NCBI GenBank assembly: GCA_947505995.1
Contig: CANNNB010000148.1
Coordinates: 1 to 6,101 of the forward strand
DNA length: 6,101 bases
From: Comamonadaceae bacterium
GTDB taxonomy: Bacteria; Pseudomonadota; Gammaproteobacteria; Burkholderiales; Burkholderiaceae
Direction of reading: 5' to 3'
Below are positions 1-5,857 of the stretch, in pieces. Numbering within the stretch: the first letter of the stretch is position 1; each line of letters starts with the position of its first letter. The translations under genes were made by a program, and so were the position numbers. A model generated the notes under the pieces. That model searched no databases, was not told the origin of the DNA, and saw only the letters and a program-made list of their open reading frames with translations.

Positions 1-54
1 CATACCGCCATTGTCCCACTCGAATGCGAGCAAAAAACCTTCAGGCACAGGCAA

Positions 55-1038
55 TTATTTTTTCGCTTGTTTGCCTGGTACGCCGCCCCTTTTGGCTCTT
101 GGATGTGCCGCGTCATAGGCCTTGGACAAATGCTGAAAATCCAGTCGGGTGTAAACCTGTGTGGTGCTGATGTTGGCGTGGCCCAACAACTCTTGTACAG
201 CGCGCAAGTCACTGCTTGACTGAAGCAAATGGCTGGCAAACGAATGCCTCAACATGTGCGGATGCACAGGCGTGGCCAATCCTGCCAACAAGCTGCGCCT
301 TTTCAGCCGTTGCCACACCGACTGTGCTGTTAAACGCGTACCATGCCGACCCGGGAAGAGCGCCAGCGCAACGTCTGTCAAGCCTGGTACAGGTTGGGTC
401 ATCATGCCAAGGGCCTGACTGCGCAAGGGTAACCAAAGCGCAAGGGCCTTCAGTGCGCCTTGGCCCAGAGGCACCGTTCTGCGCTTGCCACCTTTGCCTT
501 GCACCATGACCTCAGCGCCTTGTAAATCGATCCATCCACGGCCTTTTTTAGCAGCTTCTGTGCTGGCCGTCACATCTAACCCTGTGAGCTCGGCCACACG
601 CAAGCCACAGCCGTAAAGCAATTCCACCATCGCAGCATCGCGAGCCTCTAGCCAAGGATCATCGGCCTCTTCAGAGTGTTCGGCCAACTGCACCGCTTCG
701 TCTACACCCAGCGCTTTGGGCAGTGGCTTGGCAACTTTGGGGGCACGCACACCTTCGACCGGATTGTGCGCAATGAGATTCTCGCGTGCGAGCCAATGGT
801 AAAAGCCGCGCCAGCCTGACAAGATGAGCGCAATGCCGCGTCCGGTGCGGCCGCCGCTGTGCATTTGAGCGACCCACCTGCGCACATGCAAGCTTTGCAC
901 TTGCGCCAAATCGACATTTGCAACCTGTGCAAATTCAGAAAGTTTTTGGAGATCTAAGGCATACAGCGTGGTGGTTCTCTCAGCCAGGCGTTTTTCAAAA
1001 CGCACATGATCGAGGTAACGCGCAACGCGCTCGTCCAT
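55..1038 (-). CDS. xerC: Site-specific tyrosine recombinase XerC
   Basis: Tyrosine recombinase that, with XerD, resolves chromosome dimers at the dif site during division; it acts in the cytoplasm at the septum under FtsK control (family knowledge). The 327-residue protein has the N-terminal SAM-like core-binding domain (about 1-95) and the C-terminal catalytic domain (about 105-310). The full catalytic set is visible: R147 in GLRVAEL, K182 in QGKGGK, H261 and R264 in HPHMLRHSFASHLL, H287 in LLGHANI and the nucleophile Y296 in TTQVYTRLD. It is about 30 residues longer than E. coli XerC (298); the extra length includes the segments near 157-173 and 211-225 and a basic tail. XerC is preferred over XerD because of the dapF-DUF484 context. 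The ATG lies 3 nt after the upstream stop, with an AAAGGG ribosome site 7 nt before it. It appears intact and functional. Confidence 0.96.
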   Translation of the reverse strand: MDERVARYLDHVRFEKRLAERTTTLYALDLQKLSEFAQVANVDLAQVQSLHVRRWVAQMHSGGRTGRGIALILSGWRGFYHWLARENLIAHNPVEGVRAPKVAKPLPKALGVDEAVQLAEHSEEADDPWLEARDAAMVELLYGCGLRVAELTGLDVTASTEAAKKGRGWIDLQGAEVMVQGKGGKRRTVPLGQGALKALALWLPLRSQALGMMTQPVPGLTDVALALFPGRHGTRLTAQSVWQRLKRRSLLAGLATPVHPHMLRHSFASHLLQSSSDLRAVQELLGHANISTTQVYTRLDFQHLSKAYDAAHPRAKRGGVPGKQAKK

Positions 1039-1041
1039 GGC

Positions 1042-1737
1042 CTAGCCCTTTGTAGCCAACAAAGCTGACAAGGCAGCGCTGCACAGTTCGGCCAAGTGCT
1101 CTAAAAAGTCGGTCCCCATGCCGCTGTGAAAACGCTGTGCGTCGGGCGATGCCAAAACCAACAAGCCAAAAGGCGTTTGGTCTTTGCGCAAACGCAAGGG
1201 CAACAAGGCCACAGAGGCAGCGTGCGCGGGATCTTGCAACCATTGAACCGCTTCAATGCCGGAACTGGTGCCCACAAAAGGGGATGCATAACTGTTTGCA
1301 GCCTGCTTGACTTCATCGCTTACTGCTTGCGCATAGGGTGCATCACAAAACACATCGGAGACACCCCACAAGCGAACTGCCACTTGCGGCACTTGAAATC
1401 GCATCTCGATGTTTTTCAATGCTGAAGGCACGCGCTCAGAAGCAGGCGTTTGCAACAGCTCACAAGCCCACTTCTGTAGCTTTTCAGTGATGATCATGTT
1501 CTCATTGCCGTGGCGAATCATTTCCATGATGCGCATTTCAAGCGCACGAATTTTGTCGCGCAGCATTTGAGCTTGGCGCTCTTGCAAACTCACCGAACGG
1601 TGATTGTCCGGACTCATTAAGTGAACCGAAGACAACAACTGCGCATGCCGCAAGAAAAAGTCAGGTGTATTGGCCAAGAAATCAGCGATGTCGTCTTCCG
1701 TAATGGGATTCATCGGATTGATGGATGTAGAGGTCAT
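1042..1737 (-). CDS. DUF484 family protein (YigA-like, GAF-like fold)
   Basis: A 231-residue protein of the DUF484 family, the family of E. coli YigA, which also lies between dapF and xerC. The function is not established. The N-terminal helical part carries the family hallmark DFFLRHAQLL (27-36) followed by SVSLQERQAQMLRDKI (48-63), then a likely coiled coil (about 50-95, heptad-like L/M/I spacing). The C-terminal half (about 98-228) has alternating strands and helices, ending in GLLVLASPDAQRF and a helix, as expected for a GAF-like sensor domain. No catalytic residues or membrane segments are seen. A TTG at 1755 would extend the frame by six residues and overlap the dapF stop; the ATG at 1737 is preferred because the family normally begins close to the ITEDDIADFL segment and because AGAAAG precedes it. 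It lies 14 nt after dapF and 3 nt before xerC, so it is co-transcribed with both. Confidence 0.9.
   Translation of the reverse strand: MTSTSINPMNPITEDDIADFLANTPDFFLRHAQLLSSVHLMSPDNHRSVSLQERQAQMLRDKIRALEMRIMEMIRHGNENMIITEKLQKWACELLQTPASERVPSALKNIEMRFQVPQVAVRLWGVSDVFCDAPYAQAVSDEVKQAANSYASPFVGTSSGIEAVQWLQDPAHAASVALLPLRLRKDQTPFGLLVLASPDAQRFHSGMGTDFLEHLAELCSAALSALLATKG
1046..1051 (-). promoter_or_regulatory. Ribosome binding site of xerC
   Basis: AAAGGG on the minus strand, 7 nt before the ATG at 1038. It lies inside the last codons of the DUF484 gene, so xerC is probably translated by coupling to that gene. It supports the chosen xerC start. Confidence 0.6.
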
Positions 1738-1751
1738 GCCTGTCTTTCTAA

Positions 1752-2654
1752 TCAAGGTAATTCGGGAACATCAATTTCGCCTTCAAACACCGAAGTGGCT
1801 GGGCCGGTCATCATCACTGGAAGAGACACATCGTTCAAAGCAGCGCCTTGCCATTCAATGCTGAGCACACCGCCATGCGTTTGGACATCGACTTGGGGGT
1901 TGAGCAAGCCCATCCGGATGCCTGCGACCACAGCCGCACAAGCGCCAGTGCCGCAAGCCAGGGTTTCGCCAGCACCACGTTCAAACACGCGCAAACGAAT
2001 CGCATCTCGGCTCAGTACCTGCATGAAGCCTGCATTCACGCGATTGGGAAAGGCCCTGTGATTTTCAATCAAGGGGCCCTGTGTCAGAACGGGCGCCGTG
2101 TCGACTTTGTCCACCAATTGAACAGCATGAGGGTTGCCCATCGACACCACCACCACATCGGCCACCGCAGTAGCGCCTTGAGATGCGTCGATGGTTTTGA
2201 GTGCTAAACGCCAGACCTCACATGCATTGACCAAACTGTGTTGCAAACCTTCAGGGTTAAACGGAACTTTGGGCAGATCCAAGATGGGTGCGCCCATGTT
2301 GACCGTGACGCGGCCATCGGGTTTCATTTGCAATTCAATCTCGCCTTGCTGCACTTTCACGCGAATGCGGTCTTTGGAGGTCAGGCCTTTGTCGCGCACA
2401 TAACGCACAAAGCAACGCGCGCCATTGCCGCAGTGCTCCACCTCACCGCCATCGGCGTTGTGAATCACATATTCAAAATCGAGCGTGTCATTGGGTGCCG
2501 GGCGAACCGTCAAAATTTGATCAGCCCCCACGCCAAAGTGACGGTTGGCCAAGAAACGGTATTGGGCTCTTGACAAATGATGGCGCTCGCGGGTTTCGTC
2601 AAGCACCACAAAGTCGTTGCCAGCCCCTTGCATTTTTGTAAAGCGAATTCGCAT
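1752..2654 (-). CDS. dapF: Diaminopimelate epimerase DapF
   Basis: Converts LL- to meso-2,6-diaminopimelate, the precursor of lysine and of the peptidoglycan cross-link; a cytoplasmic, PLP-independent enzyme using two cysteines as base and acid (family knowledge). The 300-residue protein shows both active-site motifs: C75 in [17 protein letters not shown] and C234 in [17 protein letters not shown]. The start [20 protein letters not shown] matches the usual DapF N-terminus, which sets the start at the ATG at 2654; a GTG at 2690 in the same frame adds 12 residues unlike the family and is rejected. Residues about 148-168 form a somewhat long loop compared with the E. coli enzyme (274 residues). 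It is first in the dapF-DUF484-xerC operon and divergent from the Nudix/MBL gene. No Shine-Dalgarno sequence precedes the start; a GATAAT box is placed so that the transcript could begin at the ATG itself. Confidence 0.96.
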   Translation of the reverse strand: MRIRFTKMQGAGNDFVVLDETRERHHLSRAQYRFLANRHFGVGADQILTVRPAPNDTLDFEYVIHNADGGEVEHCGNGARCFVRYVRDKGLTSKDRIRVKVQQGEIELQMKPDGRVTVNMGAPILDLPKVPFNPEGLQHSLVNACEVWRLALKTIDASQGATAVADVVVVSMGNPHAVQLVDKVDTAPVLTQGPLIENHRAFPNRVNAGFMQVLSRDAIRLRVFERGAGETLACGTGACAAVVAGIRMGLLNPQVDVQTHGGVLSIEWQGAALNDVSLPVMMTGPATSVFEGEIDVPELP

Positions 2655-2709
2655 GGCCCAATTATCATCGGTTCGGAGCCTGGTTGGCACAAAGCATGAT
2701 AATCAGCAC
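2655..2709. promoter_or_regulatory. Divergent promoter region with symmetric 8-bp inverted repeat
   Basis: This 55-bp gap must hold at least part of the start signals for dapF (leftward) and the Nudix/MBL gene (rightward). ATTATCAT at 2661-2668 and its exact reverse complement ATGATAAT at 2696-2703 are separated by 27 bp, and each lies exactly 6 bp from the neighbouring start codon (ATG complement ending at 2654; ATG starting at 2710). Read outward, each arm contains GATAAT, a good -10 match, whose spacing would put +1 on the A of each ATG, which implies leaderless transcripts. Neither start has a recognisable ribosome site. No convincing -35 box is seen 16-18 bp upstream of either arm, so an activator, or an operator role for the repeat, is possible. 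Confidence 0.5.
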
Positions 2710-4350
2710 ATGGTCAGACCTCATCAACTATTGCATTCCCAGCGAGAACCCGCCGTGACACGGCCTGCCGCCACGGTGCTGTTGCTGCGCGACAGCCCTC
2801 ACGGCATTGAAGTGCTCATGACACGTCGCTCACTCACAGCCAGTTTTGCACCTGGTGCTTATGTGTTTCCAGGCGGCGGCATAGACGCCCTCGATAAAGC
2901 ATCGCACTCACAAGCCAAGCGCCGCTCCACCCAAAGCGACCTGCACCTCACGCAAGCCATCGCCGCCATTCGCGAAAGTTTTGAAGAACTGGGCATTTTG
3001 TTGGCCTATCGGGCCGATCAAAGCATGACCAATGCGCAAGACATCGACCACCTAGACCGAAGCCAGCCCTTGACAGCCCAATGTGCTGCTCTGGGCTTCA
3101 AACTGGCTGCCGATCAGGTGTTTGTACTCGCCCACTGGATCACTGACCGCGACTTGCCCAAGCGCTTCGATGTGCCGTTTTTGGTGGCGCGCATGCCTGA
3201 CGACCAATTGCCTGTGGCCGATGAGTCCGAGCAATTCGAGCCGGTGTGGGTGCGCCCCTCTGATGCCCTTCAACGCCATGAAGCGGGCGACTTTTTTATC
3301 ATCTTTCCCACCATCCGCACCCTGCAACGCCTCACGCCATTTGCCAATGTGCAAGCGGTGCTAGATGCCTGCGCTGTCAACGATGAACCGCTTTGGACCA
3401 GCTGCCCGCGCGCAGGTATATTGGCCGGCAAAGAAGAGCGCTACATGGAGCACGAATCGCCCTACGGCGAATTGGCCCTCACCAGCCCCGATGGCCAAAT
3501 CGTGCACCACCTCGATTGGCAGTCCCACCATCCCGTGGCGCTGCTAAAAAATGTGCAACGCCTCACTGCCCCAAACCCAGGCGTCATGACAGGCCCTGGC
3601 ACCAACACCTACTGGGTGGGCGACCCCCAAAGTGGCTACATCGTGATTGACCCGGGTCCTGCCGACCCCGATCATTTAGAAAAAATTTGGCGCGCCACGG
3701 GCGGACAAATTCAAATGATTGTGTGCACCCACTCACACCCCGATCACTCACCAGGCGCCAAGCCTTTGCAGACTCTTTGCAAAGGTCAAGCCGGTGGCTT
3801 GCCACCCATTTTGGGCTTGTCGTCTGCCAGCACGGCCAATGCACAAAGCCAATTCAAGCCCGATCGAGAGCTTGAACATGCCGAAATTTTGAAGGTCGGC
3901 GAACACAGCTTGAAAGTGCTGCACACCCCAGGCCATGCGGCCAATCATTTGTGTCTGGCCCTCTTGGAAGATGGCTTGTTGTTCACGGGAGATCATGTTC
4001 TGAATGGCAGCACCACGGTGGTCAACCCACCTGACGGCAGCATGAACGATTACCTCGATTCATTGGACCTGTTGGCCGATGAGAGCCAAGCGCACCACCT
4101 TGAATTTATCCTGCCAGCCCATGGTTACGTGTTGGGCTTTGCCTCGCAGGCCATTGCACAACTTAAAGCACATCGGTTAAAGCGAGAAGCCAAGGTGATT
4201 GCCGCCATGCGTGCCTTGCCGCATGGCAGCTTGGAAGACTGGGTAGCGCATGCCTACAACGACGTGCCACAACGTTTGTGGCCGGTGGCTGCACGTTCTT
4301 TGCAGGCCCACGTAGACCGCATTCAGTCAATGCCGCCAGGCAACAACTGA
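2710..4350 (+). CDS. Nudix hydrolase / metallo-beta-lactamase-fold fusion protein
   Basis: A 546-residue two-domain hydrolase, probably cytoplasmic (no signal peptide or membrane segment). The N-terminal part (about 17-215) is a Nudix domain of the NUDT7/NUDT19-like kind: FPGGGID at 53-59, then a long insert, then RESFEELGI at 88-96, which matches the REUXEEXGU half of the Nudix box; the usual first Glu of the box is displaced by the insert. The C-terminal part (about 275-475) is a metallo-beta-lactamase fold resembling LACTB2: GPGTNTYWVG (295-304), the zinc motif HSHPDH (341-346), H409 in HTPGHAANH, D428 in LFTGDH and H471 in LPAHG, followed by a helical tail (480-546). LACTB2 is an endoribonuclease, but other family members cleave thioesters, so the substrate is unknown. 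The ATG at 2710 is chosen because it fits the mirrored promoter layout; GTG at 2755 (with GAGAA upstream) and in-frame ATGs at 2617 and 2653, which reach into dapF, are alternatives. The S4-domain gene follows after 15 nt. Confidence 0.88.
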   Translation: MVRPHQLLHSQREPAVTRPAATVLLLRDSPHGIEVLMTRRSLTASFAPGAYVFPGGGIDALDKASHSQAKRRSTQSDLHLTQAIAAIRESFEELGILLAYRADQSMTNAQDIDHLDRSQPLTAQCAALGFKLAADQVFVLAHWITDRDLPKRFDVPFLVARMPDDQLPVADESEQFEPVWVRPSDALQRHEAGDFFIIFPTIRTLQRLTPFANVQAVLDACAVNDEPLWTSCPRAGILAGKEERYMEHESPYGELALTSPDGQIVHHLDWQSHHPVALLKNVQRLTAPNPGVMTGPGTNTYWVGDPQSGYIVIDPGPADPDHLEKIWRATGGQIQMIVCTHSHPDHSPGAKPLQTLCKGQAGGLPPILGLSSASTANAQSQFKPDRELEHAEILKVGEHSLKVLHTPGHAANHLCLALLEDGLLFTGDHVLNGSTTVVNPPDGSMNDYLDSLDLLADESQAHHLEFILPAHGYVLGFASQAIAQLKAHRLKREAKVIAAMRALPHGSLEDWVAHAYNDVPQRLWPVAARSLQAHVDRIQSMPPGNN

Positions 4351-4365
4351 CACAGCCAGAAATCC

Positions 4366-5091
4366 ATGATTGCAATCAAGCCAACCGAGGGCATACGCCT
4401 TGCCAAACGCGTTGCCGATATTTTGAAATGCTCCCGCAGCGAAGCCGAGCAGGTCATTGTGGGTGGCTGGGTCAAGGTCAATGAGGTGGTGGTGGACGAA
4501 CCAGCGCACCGTGTAAACGATGAAAAAATAGACATTCACAGCACGGCTCAGCGCGGCAAAGTGCCCATGCTGACGCTCATCCTGCACAAAGAGGCTGGGC
4601 AAAGTTGCTTGCCCAAGAGCCACAAAAACATTTGGAAAAGCTTAACCCCAGAGTTACGCTCCAACCAAGACCGCTCGGGCATCAGTCTCACGCCCAGGCT
4701 TCAAAAAATCTTGCAATGCGCTGCGGCTTTAGAAGATGCGGCATCGGGCTTGGTGGTTTTGTCTGAAGACCCCAGCATGCTGCGCAAACTTCAAGACGAA
4801 CGCACCCCTTTAGAACACGAAATGCTGGCCGAAGTGCAGGGCTCGGTCAGCCCCGACCAGCTCCTTGACATGTGTCCCACGGGTCTTAAAACCAGCGTCA
4901 GCAATGAGAACCCGAATAAAACGGGTTTGCGCATGGCTTTCAAGGGGTACCAACCGGGGTATGCAGCCGGTGTCATTGAAAATACTGGCCTTCGGCTCAT
5001 TGGGCTCAAAAGGGTGAGAATGGGCCGAGTTTTGATGGCCCCTTTGGCGCCCGGTCAATGGCGCGCCCTGATGCCCTACGAAAGATTTTGA
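4366..5091 (+). CDS. S4-domain protein with degenerate RsuA/RluB-type pseudouridine synthase domain
   Basis: A 241-residue protein. Residues about 8-56 form a standard S4 RNA-binding domain (RLAKRVADILKCSRSEAEQV, then GGWVKVNEVVVDEP). The rest follows the layout of RsuA/RluB/RluF 23S or 16S rRNA pseudouridine synthases, but the key sites are altered. The motif normally GRLDxxTSGLLLL reads AALEDAASGLVVL (120-132), putting E123 where the catalytic Asp belongs and losing the Arg and Thr. The start of the catalytic domain, usually L-N-K-P-x-G, reads LILHKEAG (71-78). The NRQIRRM-type basic segment reads QPGYAAG (196-202). The final part, LKRVRMGRVLMAPLAPGQWRAL (214-235), is well conserved. The frame is open throughout with no frameshift, so this looks like a kept, probably non-catalytic RNA-binding protein rather than decay; the role is unknown. 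It is likely co-transcribed with the Nudix/MBL gene 15 nt upstream. Confidence 0.85.
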   Translation: MIAIKPTEGIRLAKRVADILKCSRSEAEQVIVGGWVKVNEVVVDEPAHRVNDEKIDIHSTAQRGKVPMLTLILHKEAGQSCLPKSHKNIWKSLTPELRSNQDRSGISLTPRLQKILQCAAALEDAASGLVVLSEDPSMLRKLQDERTPLEHEMLAEVQGSVSPDQLLDMCPTGLKTSVSNENPNKTGLRMAFKGYQPGYAAGVIENTGLRLIGLKRVRMGRVLMAPLAPGQWRALMPYERF

Positions 5092-5233
5092 AAAAATCCT
5101 CAGTTTTGGGGCATTTTTGCGACATTCTTGACCTTGAAGCCCTTGAAATTCATCAGGGCATCCTCAATTGTGCTTGTAAGTTTGAGAAAATGTCTTAACT
5201 TTGATTTGCCGCCTGTGCTGAAAGGAAACCACC
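5092..5233 (+). promoter_or_regulatory. Upstream regulatory region of the iscR-like gene
   Basis: This 142-bp gap holds three CTTGA repeats (5127-5131, 5133-5137, 5142-5146), the last two forming a CCTTGAA direct repeat with 9-bp period. Overlapping them is a dyad, GCCCT (5139-5143) and AGGGC (5155-5159), giving a CC-N13-GG spacing equal to that of E. coli type 2 IscR sites, although the A/T flanks are poor. A second imperfect dyad runs from AGTT (5179) to AACT (5200), with inner AGA/TCT. Possible -35 boxes (TTGTGC 5168-5173, TTGTAA 5174-5179) lack a good -10 partner, so the promoter is not fixed. Autoregulation is plausible from IscR biology but unproven. Confidence 0.4.
5221..5228 (+). promoter_or_regulatory. 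Ribosome binding site of the iscR-like gene
   Basis: AAAGGAAA, with GGA ending 7 nt before the ATG at 5234. It is the strongest Shine-Dalgarno sequence in the window and fixes the start. Confidence 0.75.
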
Positions 5234-5761
5234 ATGCGTTTAAGCACCAAAAGTCGTTTTGCCGTCACGGCCATGATCGATGTCGCGTTGCGCGAAGATC
5301 GAGGCCCTGTCTCGCTCTCAGCCATCAGCGAGCGTCACCAAATTTCACTCTCCTATTTGGAGCAACTTTTCAGCAAACTGCGCCAGCACCAATTGGTGGA
5401 AAGCACACGTGGTCCTGGCGGTGGTTATTCTTTGGCACGCAATGCCGAAAAAATCACCATGGCCGACATCGTCAGTGCGGTAGACAGTTCTGCCGAGTCA
5501 GAAGACAACAACAGTTCTGAAGCCAGTACTTGGATGAGCAGTGATTTATGGGCCAGTTTGAACGCAAAAATGTTGGCACATTTGCAGTCCATCAGCTTGC
5601 GTCAATTGGTGTCTGAGCAGCGCGCCAAAGGCGTCAATGTTGAGCCCGCACCTTCTGTGGTCAAGCGCGGCGTGTTTGCCAAGCCTAAAAGCCAGCCCGT
5701 CAAAGTGAACGTGCCCAACTCGGTTTTTGCGTTGGCAGCCAGCTTGGTTCCTACTCGTTAA
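5234..5761 (+). CDS. iscR: IscR-like Rrf2 family transcription regulator lacking the Fe-S cluster cysteines
   Basis: A 175-residue Rrf2-family DNA-binding protein, closely IscR-like in its winged helix-turn-helix: MRLSTKSRFAVTAMIDVAL (1-19), recognition helix region ISLSYLEQLFSKLR (37-50) and wing RGPGGGYSLA (59-68). E43, which in E. coli IscR restricts the apo form to type 2 sites, is kept. E. coli IscR binds [2Fe-2S] through C92, C98, C104 and H107. Here the matching stretch after SAVD (85-101) is Ser/Glu/Asn-rich, about four residues shorter, and has neither the cysteines nor the histidine; the whole protein contains no cysteine. The dimerisation helix (SSDLWASLNAKM, then SISLRQLVSEQ) is kept. 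The tail VKRGVFAKPKSQPVKV plus NSVFAL resembles comamonad IscR tails as I recall them. No iscS/iscU follows; the gene is monocistronic and ends at a terminator. It probably acts as a permanently apo-like regulator, or one with another signal. It could be a paralogue of a true IscR elsewhere. Confidence 0.92.
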   Translation: MRLSTKSRFAVTAMIDVALREDRGPVSLSAISERHQISLSYLEQLFSKLRQHQLVESTRGPGGGYSLARNAEKITMADIVSAVDSSAESEDNNSSEASTWMSSDLWASLNAKMLAHLQSISLRQLVSEQRAKGVNVEPAPSVVKRGVFAKPKSQPVKVNVPNSVFALAASLVPTR

Positions 5762-5767
5762 ATAAAT

Positions 5768-5785
5768 GCGAGCAGCACTGCTCGC
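5768..5785. terminator. Perfect hairpin between the iscR-like gene and rnpB
   Basis: GCGAGCAG and CTGCTCGC are perfect 8-bp arms with a 2-nt centre (in RNA a 7-bp stem with a 4-nt loop), starting 7 bp after the iscR stop. Rightward it is followed only by CTTTG; leftward it is followed by ATTTATTT, so it may serve better as a second stop for transcripts coming from rnpB. Confidence 0.5.
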
Positions 5786-5794
5786 CTTTGATTC

Positions 5795-5829
5795 AAACGC
5801 GCCCTAGGCAACTGAGGCGCGTTTTTTTT
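5795..5829 (+). terminator. Rho-independent terminator of the iscR-like gene
   Basis: AAACGCGCC (5795-5803) pairs with GGCGCGTTT (5816-5824) around a 12-nt loop and runs into eight T residues (5822-5829). This is a textbook rightward terminator. Leftward the same stem is followed by TTTGAA, so it may also weakly stop rnpB transcripts. A further 6-bp dyad, ATGGCT/AGCCAT (5830-5848), abuts it but has no T run after it in either direction. Confidence 0.85.
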
Positions 5830-5857
5830 ATGGCTTGCAATTAGCCATGAGGAAAAA

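Noticed and set aside
1..54. A minus-strand ATG at 11 with GAGTGGGA upstream, and a TTTTTT run after a weak CCT/AGG dyad, as a next gene or a terminator after xerC.
   Set aside because: Only 11 bases of any such frame are in the window and the dyad stem is too short, so neither can be supported.
1621..2573. Several plus-strand open frames of 64-146 residues across DUF484 and dapF.
   Set aside because: They are antisense shadows of well-conserved genes, with arginine/proline/histidine-rich composition and no ribosome sites.
2684..2703. TTGGCA followed by GATAAT as a rightward promoter.
   Set aside because: The spacing is only 8 bp, far too short for a -35/-10 pair.
4366..5091. Treating the S4-domain gene as a pseudogene because its catalytic motifs are altered.
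   Set aside because: The reading frame is intact, the S4 domain and C-terminal region are conserved, and it is closely coupled to the gene upstream.
5091..5118. A/T-rich dyad AAAAAT...ATTTTT just after the S4-domain gene as a terminator.
   Set aside because: The stem is almost all A-T with a bulge and only two G-C pairs, so it is too weak to call.
5128..5520. A 130-residue plus-strand open frame overlapping the iscR-like gene in another frame.
   Set aside because: It is out of frame with a clear Rrf2-family protein, has no ribosome site and no family resemblance.
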